Source of the DNA: Thereva unica
Taxonomy: Eukaryota; Arthropoda; Insecta; Diptera; Therevidae
NCBI GenBank assembly: GCA_949987705.1
Contig: OX465282.1
Span: 13,256,501 to 13,320,500 of the forward strand
Direction: 5' to 3'
Length of the DNA: 64,000 nt
Part shown: positions 20,297-32,928 of the stretch, piece by piece
How positions within the stretch are numbered: position 1 is the stretch's first letter
Layout of the letters: each line of letters starts with the position of its first letter
Program-made: the position numbers and the translations under genes
Notes under the pieces: model-generated
Told to the model about the DNA's origin: nothing
The model's database searches: none
The model's input: the letters and a program-made list of their open reading frames with translations, nothing else

Positions 20297-23200
20297 ATGA
20301 AATCGACTGGAACTGGAAAAGCTACGTCGTCGGAACTTCCTCAGTACGATCCAATCAACTTAGAAAGACATATTAACAAATCGCTCTTTCTCTCTTCAAC
20401 AGGACAGATGACTTCTACAGAGAACTCCTCCCTCAATATATTATAAATCGTCGTGTTTTAACGCATTCCGATCTTCTTCAGCAAACCGGCTACCGAGTAC
20501 CGGAAAAATCCATCCTGCGAAAATTAGTAAAGAAGTGGAGACGTTGCGACTCGAGGAAGTTTCTAAGAAGTTATATGCCAATCACCGAATGGCTGCCAGA
20601 TTACTCGATAGCAAAATATTTCATTGGTGATCTGATGGCCGGTGTTACGGTAGCCGTTATGAATATATCGCAGGGATTAGCCTATGGCATATTGGCTGGT
20701 GTGCCGGTTCATGTTGGATTTTATACGGCCATTTTCCCAGTATTGGTGTATATTTGCTTTGGCACATCCAGGCATGCATCGGTTGGACCAAATGCTATTA
20801 TCAGCTTGCTCACGTCCGATGTTATTCAGCGTGTAACAACTGAATTTCAAAAAAATAACAACCCACTTTATACACCGCTGCATATTATTACATCGTTGGC
20901 TTTGACTGTGGGTATAATTTTGGTAAGTTTTATTTTATTTATTTTTGTTTGTAAATTGTTCTGGAAAACGCGATACGTACGTAATAAAGATGGCAGAACA
21001 TCATTACTGGTGCTACAACCCCCACTGCTGGCTTCTCTTCTTCCATTATTCGGAGCTCGGTACTACACCATTTTTCCTCCTATTTGTAGACCAGACCGCT
21101 GGAACAAGTTCAGCAGTCTACCTAGTGGCTAATCGCTTAGACTTGGCCGTTAGATCTAAGCCACACACAGAGAACATGAAGGGCAGGGTCATCCTCCTTA
21201 AGCCAAAGCCACAGTCCACCACAGTCTGGAGAGCATTACATTAGTGCGTGTTCCATTGGAACATACGAGACTTTTCTTTTCGCACTCGCGAGAAACTTTG
21301 AGAAGCTTAATGTCTTCAAGTACCGTTCGTTCAAAATCTGACTAATAGATGGCGTGATGTTAACTGACTGCATAAACCGTTAGTTCAATTCTAACTAAAC
21401 CGTTGCAAATAGCAGTTCGTTCCAAGCTGTAATAGGCCGACGCCACAAGTCACTTCTTAGGACTTCGTCCCGTATAATTATCCATCCTGGATTCGGCTGA
21501 CCATACGTGCACAGCCTGCTATGTGCACGATCTTCTTCTTTACCCTGGGTCCTTGTTGAATCCCGTAGACAACATCGTTGATTTGTATAAGCATTTTATA
21601 AGGCCCCTCCCATTGGCGCTGAAATTTCGGAGATTTCTCTTTCTGTCGCCTGGGGTTGAAGCACCAAACGAGGCCCCCATCCTTGTATCCACTACTGTGT
21701 TTGCTCAGAGGTCGTACTTTGGTTTCATTTTGTCACTAGATGTCTTAAGATTTTCCCTTGTAATTTTTTCAACTAGGGCTCCCATGTTGTATCGTTCCGT
21801 TTCTTCTTTCGCTTTTACTCGAGAATCCTTGCTGCTGGCACAAACCGTGCATTTACGACACAGCTACGGTAGTACCTACATTTGAAGAGAGGTACTGCTT
21901 CAATGTTTGGGTTTTTTAGCCACTTTCTACGGACCAAGACAACCCGGATGGTAGATCATGAAGGTAATTGTGCAGACTGTTATCGCTATGCTGCAGTTGG
22001 CTGATGCTTACGATGACATCAGGGGCTTCAATTTCCCCTACCAACTCACTTTTATTTTGCTCAGCATGTTAGGCCACTCCTACACCCTGGAGATTCTCCT
22101 TCGCTTTCGACAATTCCTTTGTAGATGGCGCCTAATCACAGTTCCAGCATCTTAGTCGACCATATACTTCAAAAGTGTTGATTCTGTAGCAAATGTTCTC
22201 AGACGTATTGATTCCCCTAAGGTAGACTGTACTCCTTGATGCATATCCTTTGCTGCTTAGTATGCCAGAGCATATGCCAAAACTTCTGCGGTAGTCTTCT
22301 TTCTGGCCAATCTGGTTGCCTATTGCAGATCCCGGTCGGTGAATGAGTTAAGAAGAGTTTCTGTTGCTACCTAGTTGATGTAGTCTTCGCCGTAACTGGG
22401 GTATTCCAAATGCACTAGCTTCTCGATGTCGGCGCAAACTTGCTGCTCCTGGCTTTGGAAGTCTATTTTGAAGTTGAAGTCGATAAACCTCTTGCATGTG
22501 CTGATTGCCGTAACACATTTCCAATGCTTGAACCAAGAACCCTTAACTGTTTCGCTGCCCTGCAGAGCTTGGCTGTCTATGAAAATTCCAATACTACATC
22601 CTTGTGTAGGTTCTAAGCTCATTGTCTGCCTTCAGGATCGCCAACTTGAAAGACCCTAGCGTATACTGGGAGGTTCCAGGACAGTGAACTATTAGGCCTC
22701 GATTCCCAGATCCGACGGGAGGGAAGTGAGTGCGGATTTGACACTTTGCGATTCTCAAATCCGCAGTCCCGGATTGGTTTAAATCGAAAATTCGGAGTAA
22801 AGACTCACGCGATAATGAAATATACGATGTCGGATTATCTTAGGCGCATTTGTCGGTCAAATCCGCAGAAAATTTGTTGCGGATCACACTTTTACAGCGC
22901 GGAAAATGTCAAAAAGAAATTCGGGGTTGCGGATTTGAGAATCGCAAAGTGTCAAATCCGCAACTCACTTCCCCGCCGCCGGATCTGGGAATCGAGGCCA
23001 TTAGTGGTCTCTAGATAAACTCCTGCTTCGACGCGACGCCCTCTGACGTTTTGAAGCCGTCGGTGAATATTCGTTCATCGAACTTTCGCAGGTCATCTCC
23101 GTTTCTTCACTCTCTTCTTGAGGGCAGTTCGACGGAGAAGTCTTTCCAAAAGGTTAATCTAGGGGAAGGTAGTCTGTGGTTGTAGCGACCATACCCACAG

Positions 23201-26200
23201 GTAACAAGGTCCAGGCCCCGGATTCCCTCAGTCTGGGGGCAATACACGAGGCTAGATGTTTGAGGAAGTGCAAGAGTGCAAGAGAACGTCCAGAGTTTTC
23301 GTAGAGCATGTCCTCATGTCTCATGTTGGCCCTAGTATTGCCATTATCTGGACCCTTCCTATATTTATGACGTTGTAGATCCTGCTCAGCGCTGGCCACC
23401 ATACTAGCGACCTATACGGTCTCTCTTGGCTGAGGCAATGGTTTCCTTGTACAATTTTTGACAGTCTACAAGGCTGCTAAAGGCCTTGTTTGTAACAGCT
23501 ATTGAAGGTCTCTCGTGTTAACTTCCTTGTTTCGAGCGATCTTCATTCCACTACAGGGGAAAGGTTTTTTTCTCCACTTTATTGGGCAGGATACCTTATA
23601 CGCCGGGTGAATAGCGTTTTCGAAAATATTGACCCTATCTTCGATTTCCTGTATAAGGTATATACTTTAATGTTTTAGCTCTCAGGACCTGACCGTACTT
23701 CTTCCAGTCAACCCGTCTTGGGTTTCTATGCGGTTGATCTTCAACCTGCAGCTTAAACCTGAAGCGAACCCATCGACACTTGATCTGATTCCCTCTTTAA
23801 GTGTTTCCGTGATGTACAACACTCCCTCCCAACCTTGGAAATTCTTCGGGCTTGAGAATACGTTTGAATTAATGATATAATCGAACAGTGACTCTCCCCT
23901 CTCGTTATTCTCGTTGCTACCCAAAGCGTATACATCACATTGGCGTCTCACCCTACGATCAGGTTGACTCCATTCGATTTTAGTGCTGTTATCATCTGCA
24001 TGAACTCCCCTGGGGGTACAGGCAAGTCGTTAGTCTCATATAGGCTAAGACTAAGTAAAGACCCCCCCCCCTCCACCAAACTCCAATCTAATTACCGTTA
24101 GGTCTTGTATTAAGGCGACATCCAGATTTTTCAGCGATTCCTCTGCTTTGATGACCACCCAGTCATCTATAGGAACCGTCGAATTTTGTGCCTGGAGACA
24201 CAGGATAAGCTTTCCATGTTACAGATTTACTTTTGGCAACCAGATGCGAGCTTTAGGTCTCCTCCGGGTATCCGCAGCTGGGATTAGCTCGAGTCTCATG
24301 CTTTCCCACGTGTTACAGATCTCAGGGACGCATTCGTCTAGGAGGCTTCTTGAGGCCTGGTCTTGGCATCTGATTACCCTGAACCCTCTGAACCCGAGGA
24401 GTCATAGCAGGGCGTTGTTCCTCCTTTGCCTGAGAGGATGTGGCCCAATACCATCTCCCTTCCCCAAAGCCCTCTCGTCCGTCAAAGCTACTTGCAGGTG
24501 ATCTCTGACCATCTCGCACAGCAACCTTTCTGGGCTCGGCTGTGATCCACCTGCCGCTACTGTACTCGCTCGCTACAGCGGGATTTTCCTTGGGGAGACC
24601 CTTCAGTCTTTTGAAATATCGCTCCGTCTTCTCTTTAGGAGAGGACCAAGGTCTTTTCTGCTCCTCTCGTGCCTCGGAATGGTTGGTTTGATTTAGTGCC
24701 AGCCTTTTTTTGTAATTCTCAACAATCGACTGGAACTTTATTTTGTCCGACTGGTCTCGCTCATCCACTATACAGACCTTCTCGCAATCTTGTCAAGAAT
24801 GAAAAGGGTTCTACGGTACTGGTCCTGCATGCATGCATACCATCTGACCTATGTTTAAAATTTGGTTTTCCCGGCCGATCCAAAACCGGTGTGCTATGGC
24901 TGGCACTCATCGAATTGGTTGTTTTCGTCCGTTACCGTCTCCAGGCTGGAGGCGAGTAAATTTTACTCTGACGAGGTTGAGGGTGGTATTTGTGCAGATG
25001 GACTATGGCTGGTACTAGAGATAAGCAAATGATTTTTGTGTTCCATAAAGATCCTAAGAGTAATGTAGGAGTGAATCCATCCTGCCAGAGTCGCTTACCA
25101 GGATAAAGCACTTATACACTCAAACATTGCCCGGGCATCGGAGGGAACCGTTTGCAACCAGTACTCTTTAACCACTAGCTTCGGCGCGGTAAACACCTTA
25201 GCTTAGAAGTGGCTAAATGGGAAAGCGGGAAGATTTGGAGGGAGAGAGGATGTACCTAGCTTGTCTGGCCTCTTCGCAATTAGCCTGTTTGGCATAGGAG
25301 TCCCTACGGGTGCATTTCTGTTTCTACTCATATTGCCTTCCTGTAAATTAGACGCAAATTTATAAATGATACTAAATTTCATAGTCGAACTACTTGCATT
25401 TCCTTTGATATTGTCGTCATGGTTCAAGAAGTGCATTAATTGCTGAGATTTTTCTATCGAAATACTTTTTCCTTGTCCATAGTTATTCCAAGGTTGTGTT
25501 CCAGTGAAATTTTGATTGTCCATCATAGTAGATTGACCAGAGAGTACTGTAAAGAAAATTTCTTGTGTTATTAAAAAAATAAAATCATATTATTTATTTT
25601 TAGATTATTTTGGGACTACTAGGCTTTGGTAAGCTCGGCTACCTACTAAACGAGCCCCTAGTAAACGGCTTACTAATCGGAGCTGGCATTCAAGTAATCT
25701 TCGTACAATTAACAGACATGCTTGGACTTTCTCTACCATTACCACCAGGAAAATTTAAGCTATTTTACATTCTAAGTGGACTTTATCCAGCACTAAAAGA
25801 TACAAACTTCTACGCCGTAATATTTGCATTCGGTGTCTTAATCTTCATGTTACTGTCAAAAATTATAGTAGCACCATGGTTTATACGAAGATACAATCTA
25901 CCATTGCCAGCTGAATTAATGGCTATAACTGGTGGCATTTTAATAACAAAAGTGTGCAATGTTGGTGATTATATAAAGAAGGTTGGACCAATAACAACTG
26001 GATTGCCATGGCCATCATTTCCGTATATTGAATTGATACCAATTGTTCTGCTAGATTCAATTGCAATCGCTGTTGTGTCGTTCTCATTGGATATATCGAT
26101 TGTTACGACATTTGCCAGGAAACATCACTATGATATACCAGCTAATCAAGAGATATTTGCTATTGGTGTTTCGAATATATTTGGATCTTTATATTCTTGT

Positions 26201-27166
26201 ATGCCATTGGCATGCTCGCTATCTAGATCTCTGGAGCAGGAACGTGTTGGTGGATGCACACAGCTAGCATCTTTAATATCAGTGTTACTTCTGGTTATAG
26301 TTGTATACTGGATAGCGCCATGTTTTGAGATTTTACCAAGGGTAAGAGTGTTTGTATCTATTATATTTACTATATTTTGTATATTTTAGTGCGTTCTTGC
26401 TGCTGTTATAGTTTTTATCCTCCAAGCAACATTTAGTCAAGCAAAAGAAGTAAAACGTTTCAGGAGACAAGGTAAACTGGAGGCAGCTACATGGCTATGT
26501 ACATTTCTTGGTGTCGTCTGTATCGGAATTGAATATGGGTATAACGAAACACAAATCTCTAAATAAAAAATCCTTTATTTCAACAATTCCAGATTAGCAA
26601 TAGGCTTCCTAGTATCCCTATACACGTTCTACGCCAAAGGACTACGAGCATATAGCTCCCTATTAGGCACACTACCAGGCACTGGCATTTATGTTGATAT
26701 AAGAAATCACAAGAACGTATCCGAAGTGTCAAATATGAAAATATATCGTTATGCTGGACCAATTAATTTCGCAACAAAACAAGTATTCAAGAAACGTTTA
26801 TACCGATTAATACGTATCAATCGACGTAAAATTGTTAATTATATAAAGCGTTCACGTTTACCACCTGGTAAAAGAACAGTTTCTGTCAATTATATACCAT
26901 TTCGAACGGTTATTATTGATCTATCATCTGTGCATGCTATGGATATATCCGGATGCAAGATACTGCAAGAAATCTCAATTGAATTGGCAATGATAAAGGT
27001 TCGCTTGTTTTTAACTGGTCCAATTGATAGAGTCTATCTGCAGCTACTACATCATACACATCTTGGTCATGATGCATTCGATATATTGCCAACGATTCAT
27101 GATGCTGTTTTGTATGCTGGGGAGCTGCAAATTGATAGTACTTTAGATGCAAACATTAATGGTTAA
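20297..27166 (+). CDS. SLC26/SulP family anion transporter with STAS domain (gene 1), five exons
   Basis: A multi-pass plasma-membrane anion exchanger or channel of the SLC26 family. Exons: 20297-20343, 20403-20922, 25604-26341, 26390-26538, 26593-27166. All introns are GT-AG, phases agree, and the total is 2028 nt (675 residues), normal for insect SLC26. Exon 2 has ITEWLPDYSIAKYFIGDLMAGVTVAVM and GLAYGILAGVPVHVGFYTAIFPVLVYICFGTSRHASVGP, the SulP signature. Exon 3 carries membrane segments of the transport core (about residues 190-435). Exon 5 holds the STAS domain (about 520-665) with VIIDLSSVHAMDISGCKIL. The usual IPQGMAY in TM1 reads ISQGLAY, a proline-to-serine change. Intron 2 (20923-25603) is swollen by an antisense LINE and a MITE. 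Substrate cannot be told from sequence. A paralogue starts at 63227. Confidence 0.93.
20923..22000. other. Start of SLC26 gene 1 intron 2
   Basis: Begins with donor GTAAGT. Open-looking frames at 20945-21244 and 21523-21885 carry no recognised motif and probably belong to old transposon sequence. Nothing else is supported. Confidence 0.4.
22000..25000 (-). mobile_element. Decayed antisense LINE-R in SLC26 intron 2
   Basis: Minus-strand segments occur in LINE order. A basic ORF1-like stretch lies at 24768-24322. Endonuclease pieces follow at about 24250-23680, including NENNERGESLFDYIINSNVF, which matches the N-ERG--LLDF-----L motif of R1/LOA/I endonucleases. Then 22622-22371 reads EPTQGCSIGIFIDSQAL, an RNase H-like strand. 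All frames are broken. The part at 22550-23440 is repeated at 42951-43440. A MITE at 22695-22999 is inserted. Bounds are approximate; the open minus frame 25526-25203 may be its 5' part. Confidence 0.55.
22695..22999. mobile_element. MITE (GGCCTCGATTCCCAGATCCG ends), copy 1, 305 bp
   Basis: Ends GGCCTCGATTCCCAGATCCG and its inverse at 22999, with long subterminal inverted repeats containing GCGGATTTGACACTTTGCGA. Flanked by ATTA on both sides (22691-22694 and 23000-23003). A second copy, split by a LINE, is at 44665-45729. Confidence 0.9.
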
Positions 27167-27603
27167 GTGTAAATTGTATTAGGTGGCAACTATTGTATTT
27201 TTTTTTTTTCAAAATGTATAAAGGTATCGAAAATGATGTACCTTTGGAAAAATGTTTATTGATTAAAAATATAAACTGAAGAGAATTTTACTCTAATATA
27301 TGTAGTTGTTGACGTTATCGTTTCAAGTTGTACAAGGGTAGGCAGGTAAAGGCGGCAGTCTTGTCAAAGATCCGAAGAGTTTGGCGCTGAAAGAAGTAAG
27401 TAAGACATATTAATGAATTTGGAATGACTTTAGAACCAGCGTATCATATTCAGTTACACGGTAATAGCTCCTTTTTTATGTTTCAAAAACTCTTCCAAAA
27501 TTTGTAAAGAAAGATTTCCAAACGAGCGGTATTAGATACTAGTCAGAGCCTGACAACGGCAAAAAAAATTTTCGGTCGTAGCACTGAATTGCTTCTCCCT
27601 ATA
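27167..27603. other. 3' flank of SLC26 gene 1
   Basis: Likely 3' untranslated region then spacer. AT-rich, T-run at 27200; no canonical AATAAA close to the stop. No other feature seen. Confidence 0.4.
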
Positions 27604-27752
27604 TACAGGGTGTATTAACGAGTATGTCGGAACGCCTGGCTACGGATAGGTCTTCGATAGACGAACAAAAAATCGTAAGGGTGGTGGGGGAAATCATAAC
27701 GGTTTAGCCGCTAGGGAAACTTTTTTGGTTGAGGTTTACATATTACCCTGTA
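27604..27752 (-). mobile_element. 149-bp MITE, copy B (TACAGGGTG ends), downstream of SLC26 gene 1
   Basis: An inverted relative of 19548-19704: reversed, it shares the termini, GCGGCTAAACCGT, TTTTTTGTTCGTCTATC and CATACTCGTTAATACACCC. The two copies bracket the SLC26 gene in opposite orientations. Confidence 0.75.
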
Positions 27753-28170
27753 TTTTTGTAACCCTATTAAATATTTCATGAATAAGACAGCAATCTACGC
27801 AGAATACTCCCACCTAACGAAAACTGTAAAAGTCAAGGGGTCAACCCACTAGAGTTATGAGTCATCAAAGACAAAATTTTGTTTTTTTTTTCACTAAAAT
27901 TTCCACTTCAACCACCTTTTTTTCCAAAAAATACGTAATTAACCGATATTTTTTTTTACAAAATTGGAAAGCTTGGACAATTTCCTATGGATAATGTCGA
28001 ACAACTATTATGCTATGACCTTTAATTTTGAAGTTATTAGCAATTTTAATGCGAAAATTGTCCGGGACAAAGACGTACAATCACACATGAACCCCATTTT
28101 TTGGGGTAGTCTTTTGAAAATAGTAAGGGCGACCAAAATATAAATCAATTGTCTTAAATCAAAGCACAGC
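27753..28170. other. Spacer, no feature supported
   Basis: AT-rich, with T-runs. No open frame, terminal repeat or motif stands out. Confidence 0.35.
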
Positions 28171-28179
28171 TACTACAAT

Positions 28180-29364
28180 TTCACATCCAGAGGTTGTAAC
28201 AAATGCCTACGAGGCATAACACCCACGCCCTCTCTGGAAAATGCAACAGTATCTAATAAGGATACCAAGGTCGCGAATGTCCCAAGGGAACTTATAGCTC
28301 CAGGTATGAGCGGTGCTTTCCGCACCACACCCGCCGCGGCATTGGAGGCGCTGTTAGGTCTGCTGCCGTTAGATCTCCAGGTGATGAAGACTGCGGCAGC
28401 CTCAGCGATTCGGATGAGACGGGATGCCGCATGGCAGACGTCAGGAGCCTTACATGGGCACATGAAGATTCTGGATCGCATCAAAGGGATTAGGGAGCTC
28501 ATGATGCCCATGGAAGGGATCACAAAAATGAGGGTGACCGAAAGGTATCATAAAACCCTCATAGGGAACGGAACGCTCCCCGAAGGGAGGCCGGAAGACA
28601 TATATATCTTCACGGACGGATCCATGATTGACGGCAGAGCAGGTGCGGGAGTCTTCTCAGAGGACTTAAATCTGACCTGCTCTCTGGCTTTGGGGAATTA
28701 CACCTCAGTCTACCAGGCGGAAATGCTTGCTCTGCTGCTCGCGCTGGATCACATAAATGATGGTCAGGTGCAGGGAAGAAGTATCCTTATAGCACTGGAC
28801 AATCAGGCTGTGATTAAGCGCATGAATCAGACAGAGATTAATGCGTCTCTGGCGTTGGAATGTGTCCAAAAACTGAACAGGTGTGCGAAACAAAACAACG
28901 TGACGCTAGCTTGGGTTAGAGGACATACAGGCATCGATGGGAACGAAAAGGCTGACAACCTGGCAAAACAGGGGTCAACCTCGGAATTCTGGGGACCGGA
29001 GCCATACTCTGCCATTGGCAGAGGGTTGGTAAGGAACTGCATCGAGAAATAGGTCGCTGAGGAACACCGGAGACGGTGGGACGCTATGACCACGTGTAGG
29101 CAGGCTAAGATGGTGCTTACGTTGCCGATTACCGCAGCCAGAAGAAAGATCCTGCATATGCAAAGGAGAACCCTCAGATGGTTGGTGGCACTGATTACAG
29201 GACACGGATGTTTCAGGTATCACCTAAAAAGAATAGGAATTCTGGAGGATGACACCTGCCGGATGTGCCTGGAGGAACCTGAGACGGCCACACACATAGT
29301 GTGTCACTGTCCGGCGGTGGCGAGAAAAAGGGCTGCCATAACTGGAACTGGACTGGACAGAATA
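28180..29364 (+). pseudogene. LINE-R C-terminus with RNase H domain and zinc knuckle
   Basis: Plus-strand frame 28306-29052 starts with the RT thumb end (GAFRTTPAAALEALLGLLPLDL), then RNase H: YIFTDGSMIDGRAGAGV (first Asp), YQAEMLALLLAL (Glu), IALDNQAVIKRM (Asp), WVRGHTGIDGNEKADNLA (His/Asp). All four catalytic positions survive. One stop (TAG at 29050) interrupts it. The frame then resumes with LRWLVALITGHGCFRYHLKRIG and CRMCLEEPETATHIVCHCP, the CCHC-like C-terminal motif of R1/LOA/I LINEs. 5' truncated. A MITE ends it at 29365. Confidence 0.85.
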
Positions 29365-29564
29365 GTGGTACAACTCAAAAATTTCCAATTTCGAGTTTAT
29401 TTTTAGAATGTATAGCTAAATATGCATATTTTTATGTAGCAAAAATCCATATTAATACTTCTAAAAATGACCGCTGGAATCCAAGATCATAACATGGGCT
29501 TGTATGAAACTAAAAACTTTCAAATGGCTCCCCTGTAAAATTCATTGTTTTTGAGTTGTGACAC
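29365..29564. mobile_element. 200-bp MITE with TA target duplication
   Basis: Ends GTGGTACAACTCAAAAA and, from the right, GTGTCACAACTCAAAAA. TA flanks both sides (29363-29364, 29565-29566), pointing to a Tc1/mariner-type element. It interrupts the tail of the LINE. Confidence 0.7.
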
Positions 29565-29566
29565 TA

Positions 29567-29889
29567 TTCTGGATAAGCGACGATATATATATAGCTCCAC
29601 GGTATACAGAAACAAGGAAATGTAAAAGACTGTATATCGTAAGACGGTATTTAGTGCCGACGTCACTTGGGGCCCGCTATCCATATAAAAACGAAGCTGT
29701 GGGTTTTGTTTCTGCATCAAGGATGACGTTACTAGGCGCCCGTGTTTTACGGTATTCGAAGCTGTCGTCTATTTTACATAACCTTCTGTTTCTGCATACC
29801 GTGCTATACCACAAGCAGTCAACAAGTTTGCAATAGTTCAGTCAGCTTCTCTGACAGCAAATACAGTACAAACAATTTATGTATATTAT
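29567..29889. other. Spacer, no feature supported
   Basis: A short open frame at 29558-29836 overlaps one on the other strand and has no motif. Confidence 0.35.
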
Positions 29890-30119
29890 AGGTGGTATTC
29901 CCGTTGGCGAGTGACGTGACTACGAGCGACGTGGTGGAATGAAACTGTCGATGCCTTCATACGTATGGAGGAAAATGTCACTTTACACGCCACCTTGCGA
30001 CAATTACATAGGAATTTAGTCGATTTGGTTGCCAGAAATTAGTTAGATTGACGATGAGAATACCAATTTAAGGTCGAAGTGACACATCTGTCACGTCACT
30101 CGACAACGAGAATAAGGCT
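29890..30119. mobile_element. MITE (TATTCTCGTTGTCGAGTGAC ends), about 230 bp
   Basis: Left TATTCCCGTTGGCGAGTGAC and right, reversed, TATTCTCGTTGTCGAGTGAC, continuing GTGAC. No ORF. Outer limits are uncertain by a few bases. Confidence 0.75.
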
Positions 30120-30407
30120 GTATATGTTATAACGCTCAGCTCAGCTGGGTGTTAGCATGAGACCCATTCCTGACTCTGGGTCGCAGTTGATCTTCCTAAC
30201 TTTAAAACTAGCCAAGAATATACGCAGATATTGAAATTGGATCTCCTGCTGACTTTTCCTAGATATATTGCTGAATTTCTAGGATACTGGTTCGTCCACC
30301 TAAAATAGAAAACTTGTAGCCTTCGTCCTTGTTAACCTTATTATTAATTTCCCCTCAATTTCATTGTCCTACCTCGCTCGTTCCATATTTTCTGACTTCT
30401 AGCAATC

Positions 30408-30692
30408 GCATCCAGCGCACTCAGCGGATAAGCCGCTTAGCTGAACAGCACAGCGTAAAAAGTAACTCAGCGATATGTGTCGGCTGGATGGGTAGCTAAG
30501 TTAAAATTTATTTTGACAGCTAAATTTTTTTTTCCTATTTTAAATAACATCAATTCACTATCGCTGACCTACTTAGCATAAAATTTTTACGCTGAGAAAT
30601 TTGCCAGCCGCTGAGCTAAGCTGCTTAGTTCAGCTAGCCATCCAACGAGCTCAGCACTTAGCAGCTACTCAGCCGCTGAGTGCGCTGGATGC
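30408..30692. mobile_element. MITE (GCATCCAGCGCACTCAGCGG ends), 285 bp
   Basis: A perfect 20-bp inverted repeat at 30408-30427 and 30673-30692. The interior is largely self-complementary with repeated CAGCGG/AGCTAAG motifs, giving a foldback. No target duplication evident. Confidence 0.85.
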
Positions 30693-31190
30693 ACCCATTA
30701 ACGTAATGTAATTTCGATTTGCTTCTTCACTTCAAGCAATCATCGGTTGTTACCTGAAACGAAAGAGCTTATGCTGAACTGTCAACTAATTTGTTAGCAG
30801 TTTTGTCAATTTTTTGTAATTAGTATTTTTGATTTTTGTAAAAACGGTTGATAAATCATAAATTTTGTATGAACGAGTGAAATCAAATGCATTTTTCTGT
30901 TCCAGCTTAGAAACACCTTTTCAGAGGTGTTTTGAGTATAAATTCAAATTGTTGTGGAAATAATGAAATTAATACCTTCAAGGTTAGTGTTATAAATTTA
31001 TATTAAAATAGTTTTATTTATGATTTGTGATTTTCGTGATTTAATTTAAAGTTAACCGAGCAGGATACACAGTTTGTCTGTGTACCTTGTTAGATACTAA
31101 GTTGGAAATTGATGTCCGACTGAACATAGAACTGAATATTTCATACATACCCTGGATTTTGCTTCATTCGACTTTATTTTAAGGCATTGG
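30693..31190. other. Spacer, no feature supported
   Basis: AT-rich; no ORF, repeat or end seen. Confidence 0.35.
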
Positions 31191-31197
31191 ACTAACT

Positions 31198-32840
31198 TCA
31201 TGATTTATGCAACGGCTTTATGTATGAAAACTTCCAGCAGTTCAGGAAAAGCCCACAACTGATCGAAGCATTGAAAATTAACAGTAATGGGGTAGCAAGC
31301 GATTCAGCACATCTTTTTAAAAGTATATTCGATATTCTATCCTCCCCATAGAAAGTATCATTCGATAGACCGGACAATTTACTGATTACCTCGGAAATAT
31401 CTAGTTTCATGCAGCAGATATCGACACAATTATCAATATTTAAAAAGTCCAAATCGACTACATGATGATTAATATTGTAAACCGACTTGAAGTAAGAAGC
31501 AAAAAGTTCTACCGTGTCTTCAGTAGACTGCGACATTAATTCATCCAACTTCATTAAACGCGGCAAGGAAGAAAAAGAACGTTTCAAATTTACAAATGCC
31601 CAGAATGCCCTACTATCTTGCTTTATATTCATCTCAATAGAACAAATATATTTCCTAAAAAGAAAATTATGCAGACAGTTATATTCCCGACGTAATCGAC
31701 GGAACAGAGCAAGATCATCATCCATACCATGCTTTAAGAATCGTTTATGTAGCTTATTCTTAGCATTCTTTAGCCTCAGTAAGCTTTTGCAGAACCAGGG
31801 CGGATGTAAAGATTTTTTACGTACAGACACAGGCACAAATCTAGATATAGCATCGTGGACCAAATCCATAAATAAATCAAACAGATTCCAAATTATTGGC
31901 ATCAAAGACTAGAAGCTCTCTCCATTTAATTCCATTAAAATACTCATTTAGTGCTTCATAATCCGCCTTAAGATAATATAATCTAGTACTGTCATCTCTA
32001 CAAGCAAGAAATTCATAATTACTTATGTATAAAATAACAGGTCTATGATATAGATCAACTTTAGATAATGGAATTAACGGTTCTAATAGAATATATTTTA
32101 CATCATTATTAATAAAAATTAAATCTAAAATTCTATTTAAAAAATTAAAAAGATAATTAATTTGAATCAGGCCTAAGCTACTAGCCGTATCTAAAATAAT
32201 AAACTCATACTCATGGCGAACATCCAATGGAGTGAGACCTGACACATCCTCCTGATAGCACCAGTTTACATTAGACAGATTGAAGTCTCCCATGATGCAA
32301 AATAGATTATCGCAAGACAGATCGTCAACCAATGCGGATATGTTACTCGCATGGCTGGCATATAAATCGAAAGATGACCCCGGTGGAATGTAACTAGCCA
32401 CTATATTCAGCTTGCCCAAGCCAGGGAGAATTACAGCAACCGCTAGTTGTTCAATAATAGGCTTGTCATCTCGCAGATTCACTCGATACGAAGCGAAGAT
32501 ATTTCTTACTACAACTAGAACACCACCCCCTCTTGAGAGTCCAGATGCTACAGGGCATCTATCTTTCCTATAAACAGCATAAAAAGATTGATTGAAAAAT
32601 TCAGATGAGAACAGCTTAGGGCTTAGCCATGTCTCAGTCAACACAATAATATCATACTCAGCCTCTGCAATATGTATAAAAATATCCTCGGTTTTAGTGC
32701 ACATTCCTCTTATATTCTGATAGTAGATGGAATAGCCAGGAATCGCACCATCAGGAGGCCTATTAACGCAATTATTTGACACACAGCTAGCATTATCATT
32801 TAAGATATCAACAACCGGAACCGCAGGCAAAGAAGTTGTT
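31198..32840 (-). pseudogene. LINE-J ORF2: apurinic-type endonuclease and start of RT
   Basis: Minus-strand frame 32830-31877 is the endonuclease: YYQNIRGMCTK, DIIVLTETWLS (catalytic Glu), RGGGVLVVVRN, IVASYIPPGS, IMGDFNLSNVNW (Asp/Asn), then DLIFINND. The usual SDH near its end reads DLYHRP, a damaged site. At about 31895 a frameshift moves to frame 31905-31198, which carries the linker (PPWFCKSLLRLKNAKNKL) and early RT (LSNDTFYGEDRISNILLKRC, WKFSYIKPLHKS). It ends before motif A. No ATG is obvious at its 5' end, and the frame is open across the ORF1 stop, so ORF2 may overlap ORF1. Jockey/CR1-group by layout. Confidence 0.8.
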
Positions 32841-32928
32841 ACGGCTTCACCTGCGCGGCAACCGGCACGTTTTTTGGCTGAAATTTAAAAGCACGCACTA
32901 GAATACCCTTAGGCCAGGTGGAAGGGTC

